A DNA stretch of 64,000 nucleotides, taken from contig SVFV01000001.1 of NCBI GenBank assembly GCA_015056655.1, positions 124,001 through 188,000 of the forward strand, written 5' to 3'. The DNA comes from Butyrivibrio sp. (GTDB lineage Bacteria > Bacillota > Clostridia > Lachnospirales > Lachnospiraceae). Of the stretch, positions 61,801 through 64,000 are shown piece by piece (position 1 is the stretch's first letter; the number at the start of each line of letters is the position of its first letter). Made by a program: the position numbers and the translations under genes. The notes under the pieces were generated by a model that saw only the letters and a list, made by a program, of their open reading frames with translations, ran no database searches and had not been told where the DNA came from.

Positions 61801-63308
61801 GTATTATTTGCTTTTACCTGATCAGCCGTAAGAGCTACCGTTAATTTTCCATCACTATTTGTAACCTTAGTCTCATTCAAGGAGGTTCCGTTTAACTTCA
61901 TAGTGCCTGGCTTATATTCCTGGCCATCCTTTAATTCAATGACAACGTCATATCCGCCTGCATACTCTTTAGCATGCTTTTCATCATTTTTAATTGAAAC
62001 ATTCCAATCTATAAATTCCTGGCCGTCGTAAGTTCCAGAAGCAGTCATTTTCGGTGCGACCTTCTGATTTTCAGAAACAACAAGTGTATAATCTACGCCA
62101 TTTACAGAGAATGTAACTGTTTCTGCATCCTTTACAGCATCATTCGATTTACTGATAGTTACATCATATCCAAATTCGCCTTTTTGGATTACTCGGTCTT
62201 CACCAGCTTGATCATCAATCTGAATTGACACATTGCTAGCCGCCATAGTTACAGTGGCAAACTTATAGCCAGCTGCAACAATATCCTCAGTAATTGTCCC
62301 ATCAACATAATTCAATAATGAGTTATCTGCGGCGATTGTGAAAGACTGATTGTTTTCAACAAATATCTCTGAACCGTATTTTTCTTTATAAGAATCTTCG
62401 TCTCCTTCTGGAACATTTACTCCAATATTATCCTTAAGAGTATATGTAAAATGTACCTTGATATCATTTTTTATACTAACTTGTATATTTGATGGGTCAG
62501 TGATTGCATTTCCATTTACAGTAACTACCACGTTATCAATAATTGACTGAACGTCTGGTGTTGTGTAAATTCCAACAGGAATAGGCGCAGTCGGATCTCC
62601 CCCAGCATTATTGCTAGTAGGTTCATTTACATCACCTTCGAAGTCGTCTGCTGTGATTCCGTCGTCTGATGTCTCTGTGTCGCTTCCACTTGCTGCGTTG
62701 TCGTCTGTGCTTGAAGGGTCTGTGCTGGCGTTGCTGTCAGCGTTGTCTGATGTATCAGATTCGTCTGATGCGCTTGTTGAATCTGATGCATTTGAAGAGT
62801 CTGCAGAATCAGAGCTATTTGCAGCGTCTGTCTCATCTGATGAATTTGAAGAATCAGATGTATCTGAACCAGTCTCATTAGAAACCGAGCTGGAATTATT
62901 TGAAGAGTCTGCACCCGTCTCGTCTGAAGCAGAACCAGTCTCGTTTGTTATATCTGAAGAGTTTGCTTCACCATTATTATTGGAAGCATCTGATGCGCCA
63001 GATTCATTTGATGCACTTGCAGCCTCTGATGCATCTGTGCTTGCATTGTCAGAACTGGTTGATGCGCCAGTTTCGTTTGATGTGCTTGCAAGCTCTGTGC
63101 TATTTGAAGAATTAGCATCTGCGCCAATTGTTGTATTATTAGTAGATTCAGGATCAGACACTACATCATCTCCGCCTTCTCCAGTTGTAAGTTCATCTCC
63201 ATAAGATGCCGCGTATACGCTGTTTGTGCGGATGGGGGCACTTGATCCGATGATGGTTACACATAGTAGTGTAGATATTGCAAGGTTAATTAGTCGTTTT
63301 GCTTTCAT
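58845..63308 (-). CDS. Large cell-wall-anchored surface protein (adhesin-like, LAKTG signal)
   Basis: The ATG at 63308 (1487 residues) follows AAAGGA; an in-frame start 75 bp upstream lacks a site. A signal peptide (about 1-33, ending VYAAS) leads to a Ser/Asn/Asp/Glu-rich low-complexity stretch (about 35-225), then a series of beta-rich modules. At least two look like collagen-binding/DUF11-type repeats (LTKSGIDKSVASYDAKTHQITW, ATLISDGYDYNTHCINYKI). A SpaA/Cna-B-like domain follows (FTLTVKDKETGEELPDVTYDVYDTD...YLRQVKVPDGYK), probably with internal isopeptide bonds. A Pro/Ser/Lys/Asp-rich wall-spanning tract ends in LAKTGG, a hydrophobic helix and KKRKEN. The ligand is unknown; adhesion to host or plant surfaces is inference. 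Confidence 0.9.
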   Translation of the reverse strand: MKAKRLINLAISTLLCVTIIGSSAPIRTNSVYAASYGDELTTGEGGDDVVSDPESTNNTTIGADANSSNSTELASTSNETGASTSSDNASTDASEAASASNESGASDASNNNGEANSSDITNETGSASDETGADSSNNSSSVSNETGSDTSDSSNSSDETDAANSSDSADSSNASDSTSASDESDTSDNADSNASTDPSSTDDNAASGSDTETSDDGITADDFEGDVNEPTSNNAGGDPTAPIPVGIYTTPDVQSIIDNVVVTVNGNAITDPSNIQVSIKNDIKVHFTYTLKDNIGVNVPEGDEDSYKEKYGSEIFVENNQSFTIAADNSLLNYVDGTITEDIVAAGYKFATVTMAASNVSIQIDDQAGEDRVIQKGEFGYDVTISKSNDAVKDAETVTFSVNGVDYTLVVSENQKVAPKMTASGTYDGQEFIDWNVSIKNDEKHAKEYAGGYDVVIELKDGQEYKPGTMKLNGTSLNETKVTNSDGKLTVALTADQVKANNTFTFQTKPETESFMVNSFKGQPSSKAFNISAKAATTTETVCEATAKATVSKTFETWITKGGGVVREGGYADWTVTIKTNGYSYNNLVLYDKYKTDSTTSMILSGDVKVDGVVKPHINGGAGDPYDFKVELGDIDGETVKTIVVTYTTQIENYDDFLSVNHTIPANSAWLTYDDGNGTTITSKPAPDIKLTGTTLTKSGIDKSVASYDAKTHQITWKVVANKNKRALTNAKITDTLGEGQKLVAIKGIKCTAGENDVLDASTNPELSDVTTFASDNSYTLDLGNNLNKRTIEFTVVSQITDSATWEIKNADKKYTNSVDLYNNGTKITSDAADYTVNATAATLISDGYDYNTHCINYKIAITDENLSVTKVNVADTLGEGVVFEKGSLKVGGETYTDYEYKDGILTIKNLDFPGNKTQKTITFTGKVTDETISNLGNGGSTTITNSAIVYTNDGDKKTLTCDPVTIKNLVLSKTGSASNKTNANFTVKVNGGKQTIPAGTVIKDTLGRAYELDMSSVHIYVANINSKTGELTADTTKEYEDVDVSVAIVNNKTELSVKFKNDTKDAFVLKYTASPEYADKYSNDEDFHNNIELIGTTKSSQGSAAYTEFKKGSFSSAYSDSIRKFTLTVKDKETGEELPDVTYDVYDTDEDGATPIATLKTGYNGSDKLMDTLDVDKTYYLRQVKVPDGYKLNTELIPVKIANRRFVFPVELEKLPDTPAPGNDPSTTPVNDPSNTPGDSTTPGTSGGSNEPGTSQGNPDTNADENKKPANTDPAESNNTEKPADEKPKTEDDKKDEGNKPVPSGSDESGAKPSDPGTSADEGKDLTQNTKDSDSDNSDKNKDDKSKKKKDDSKQKKDESKEKKDESKDSKSGDNTDNDQNTSGNNSEGATTDANGSSSDDSNASGSTSNGTTDATNSTDAALNKENGDLANADAANATNEAGDELGTRKKLAKTGGFFGTLYGYLVGLLMIIAGAVITFKKRKEN

Positions 63309-63584
63309 AGTAGTAATGTCTAGTCCTTTCGTTAGTTTTTTGTATCTGAAAATCTTAATTTGTATATATAAATATGCTCTCATGCGCCTGTCCCCCTAGC
63401 TGAGCGCAGCACATTAAAATATACTATGATATTTTATTAATTTCAAAGGATATTTCATGAAAATTTATTGAAAATGAAATATTTTTTCGAAATAAAAAAC
63501 TGCGAAAGGAAATTTAGTTTCTTTTCGCAGTTTATTAACTGAATATTTGCGAGAAGCGACTTTCCTGTCTGACTATGCGAGTAA
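63309..63584. other. Gap between the surface-protein gene and dnaB
   Basis: The 276-bp AT-rich gap holds the dnaB terminator (63498-63533) and must contain the surface-protein promoter, which I could not place with confidence. Confidence 0.5.
63498..63533 (-). terminator. Terminator of dnaB
   Basis: AAACTGCGAAAGGAAA pairs with the complementary stretch at 63518-63533 with one mismatch. On the minus strand a T run follows. Confidence 0.85.
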
Positions 63585-64000
63585 TTAATCGTAGCTTCTA
63601 TGCGATTGCTCGAGATTTGCAAATTTTGTATATTCTGGCAGCCATGCAAGCTCGACGGTACCGATCGGACCATTTCTTTGCTTGGCTATGATTATTTCTG
63701 ATACGCCTTTTCTGTCTGTGTCTTTATTGTAGTAGTCATCACGATAGATGAACATTACCATATCCGCATCCTGCTCGATGGCTCCGGATTCACGAAGGTC
63801 TGACATCATAGGTCTGTGGTCAGGTCTTGATTCAACGGCTCGAGAGAGCTGTGAAAGAGCGACTACAGGAACGTTAAGCTCTCTGGCAAGTGCCTTTAGA
63901 GCTCTTGAAATCTCTGATACCTCCTGCTGTCTGGACTCAGATGACCTTTTTCCGCTTCCGCTCATGAGCTGTAAGTAGTCGATCATGATGATGTGGAGGT
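63585..64000 (-). CDS. dnaB: Replicative DNA helicase DnaB, 3' part (5' end outside the window)
   Basis: The visible C-terminal ~138 residues carry the RecA-like ATPase end of Dna[42 protein letters not shown], and [21 protein letters not shown]. The frame runs upstream beyond the ATG at 63986 to the window edge (LHI before IMIDYLQLM), so the gene is cut only by the window. DnaB unwinds the replication fork. Its loader is encoded at 42006. Confidence 0.94.
   Translation of the reverse strand, partial: LHIIMIDYLQLMSGSGKRSSESRQQEVSEISRALKALARELNVPVVALSQLSRAVESRPDHRPMMSDLRESGAIEQDADMVMFIYRDDYYNKDTDRKGVSEIIIAKQRNGPIGTVELAWLPEYTKFANLEQSHRSYD

Overview
The window looks like chromosomal DNA of an anaerobic, AT-rich Firmicute, most likely a Lachnospiraceae of the Butyrivibrio / Pseudobutyrivibrio / Agathobacter type. 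The reasons are the gene set (pyruvate:ferredoxin oxidoreductase with a 2[4Fe-4S] ferredoxin, a GlgC/GlgD pair, MecA, SpoVG, a DnaD plus DnaC/DnaI-type loader, a gut/rumen-style glycan diet), strong AGGAGG-type ribosome sites and frequent TTG/GTG starts. The genus is an inference. I saw no rRNA, convincing tRNA, CRISPR array, prophage or insertion sequence.

Region 1 (1-12.0 kb, minus strand) is a compact sulfoquinovose catabolic operon. From its promoter it reads: GH31 sulfoquinovosidase, GPH-family sugar:cation importer, SLC13/DASS-type anion permease, small transaldolase (sulfofructose transaldolase), 3-hydroxyisobutyrate-dehydrogenase-family reductase (sulfolactaldehyde reductase), DUF4867 protein, FucI-like isomerase (sulfoquinovose isomerase) and ROK regulator, closed by a terminator. 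This is the known transaldolase type of sulfoglycolysis. Notable details are an operator-like 31-nt palindrome over the predicted start site, a predicted Gln where E. coli YihQ has its key Arg301, and an anion permease that may export the C3 sulfonate. A SulP transporter follows.

Region 2 (12.0-16.7 kb) is accessory DNA: a 924-residue Glu/Pro/Ala/Ile repeat protein with a histone-tail-like N-terminus, a PD-(D/E)XK-like protein of unknown role, and about 0.9 kb without a convincing gene that holds a 52-bp and a 30-bp tandem repeat.

Region 3 (16.7-27.3 kb) is a beta-mannoside utilisation locus: GH2 beta-mannosidase and a five-gene ABC importer of the peptide/oligosaccharide type, with a divergent AraC regulator and a perfect cre (CcpA) match between them.

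Region 4 (27.3-50.7 kb) is mostly housekeeping: uracil permease, zinc-ribbon membrane protein, pheA-mfd-pth, spoVG, glgC-glgD, then on the plus strand murC, DnaA boxes, dnaD, dnaC/dnaI and prs; then an exported 852-aa unknown, DUF402, a coiled-coil SleB hydrolase, dCMP deaminase, rpiB and sua5/tsaC.

Region 5 (50.8-64 kb) holds a GH18/SH3 envelope protein, a gene-free stretch with two structured-RNA candidates, mecA, divergent nifJ and ferredoxin genes, a sortase with its LAKTG-anchored surface protein, and the 3' part of dnaB.

The best candidates for something undescribed are the repeat protein, the sulfoquinovose control element and enzyme variants, the RNA-like region at 52.6-53.0 kb, the 184-nt palindrome upstream of murC, and the sortase gene whose 3' end runs through a terminator.
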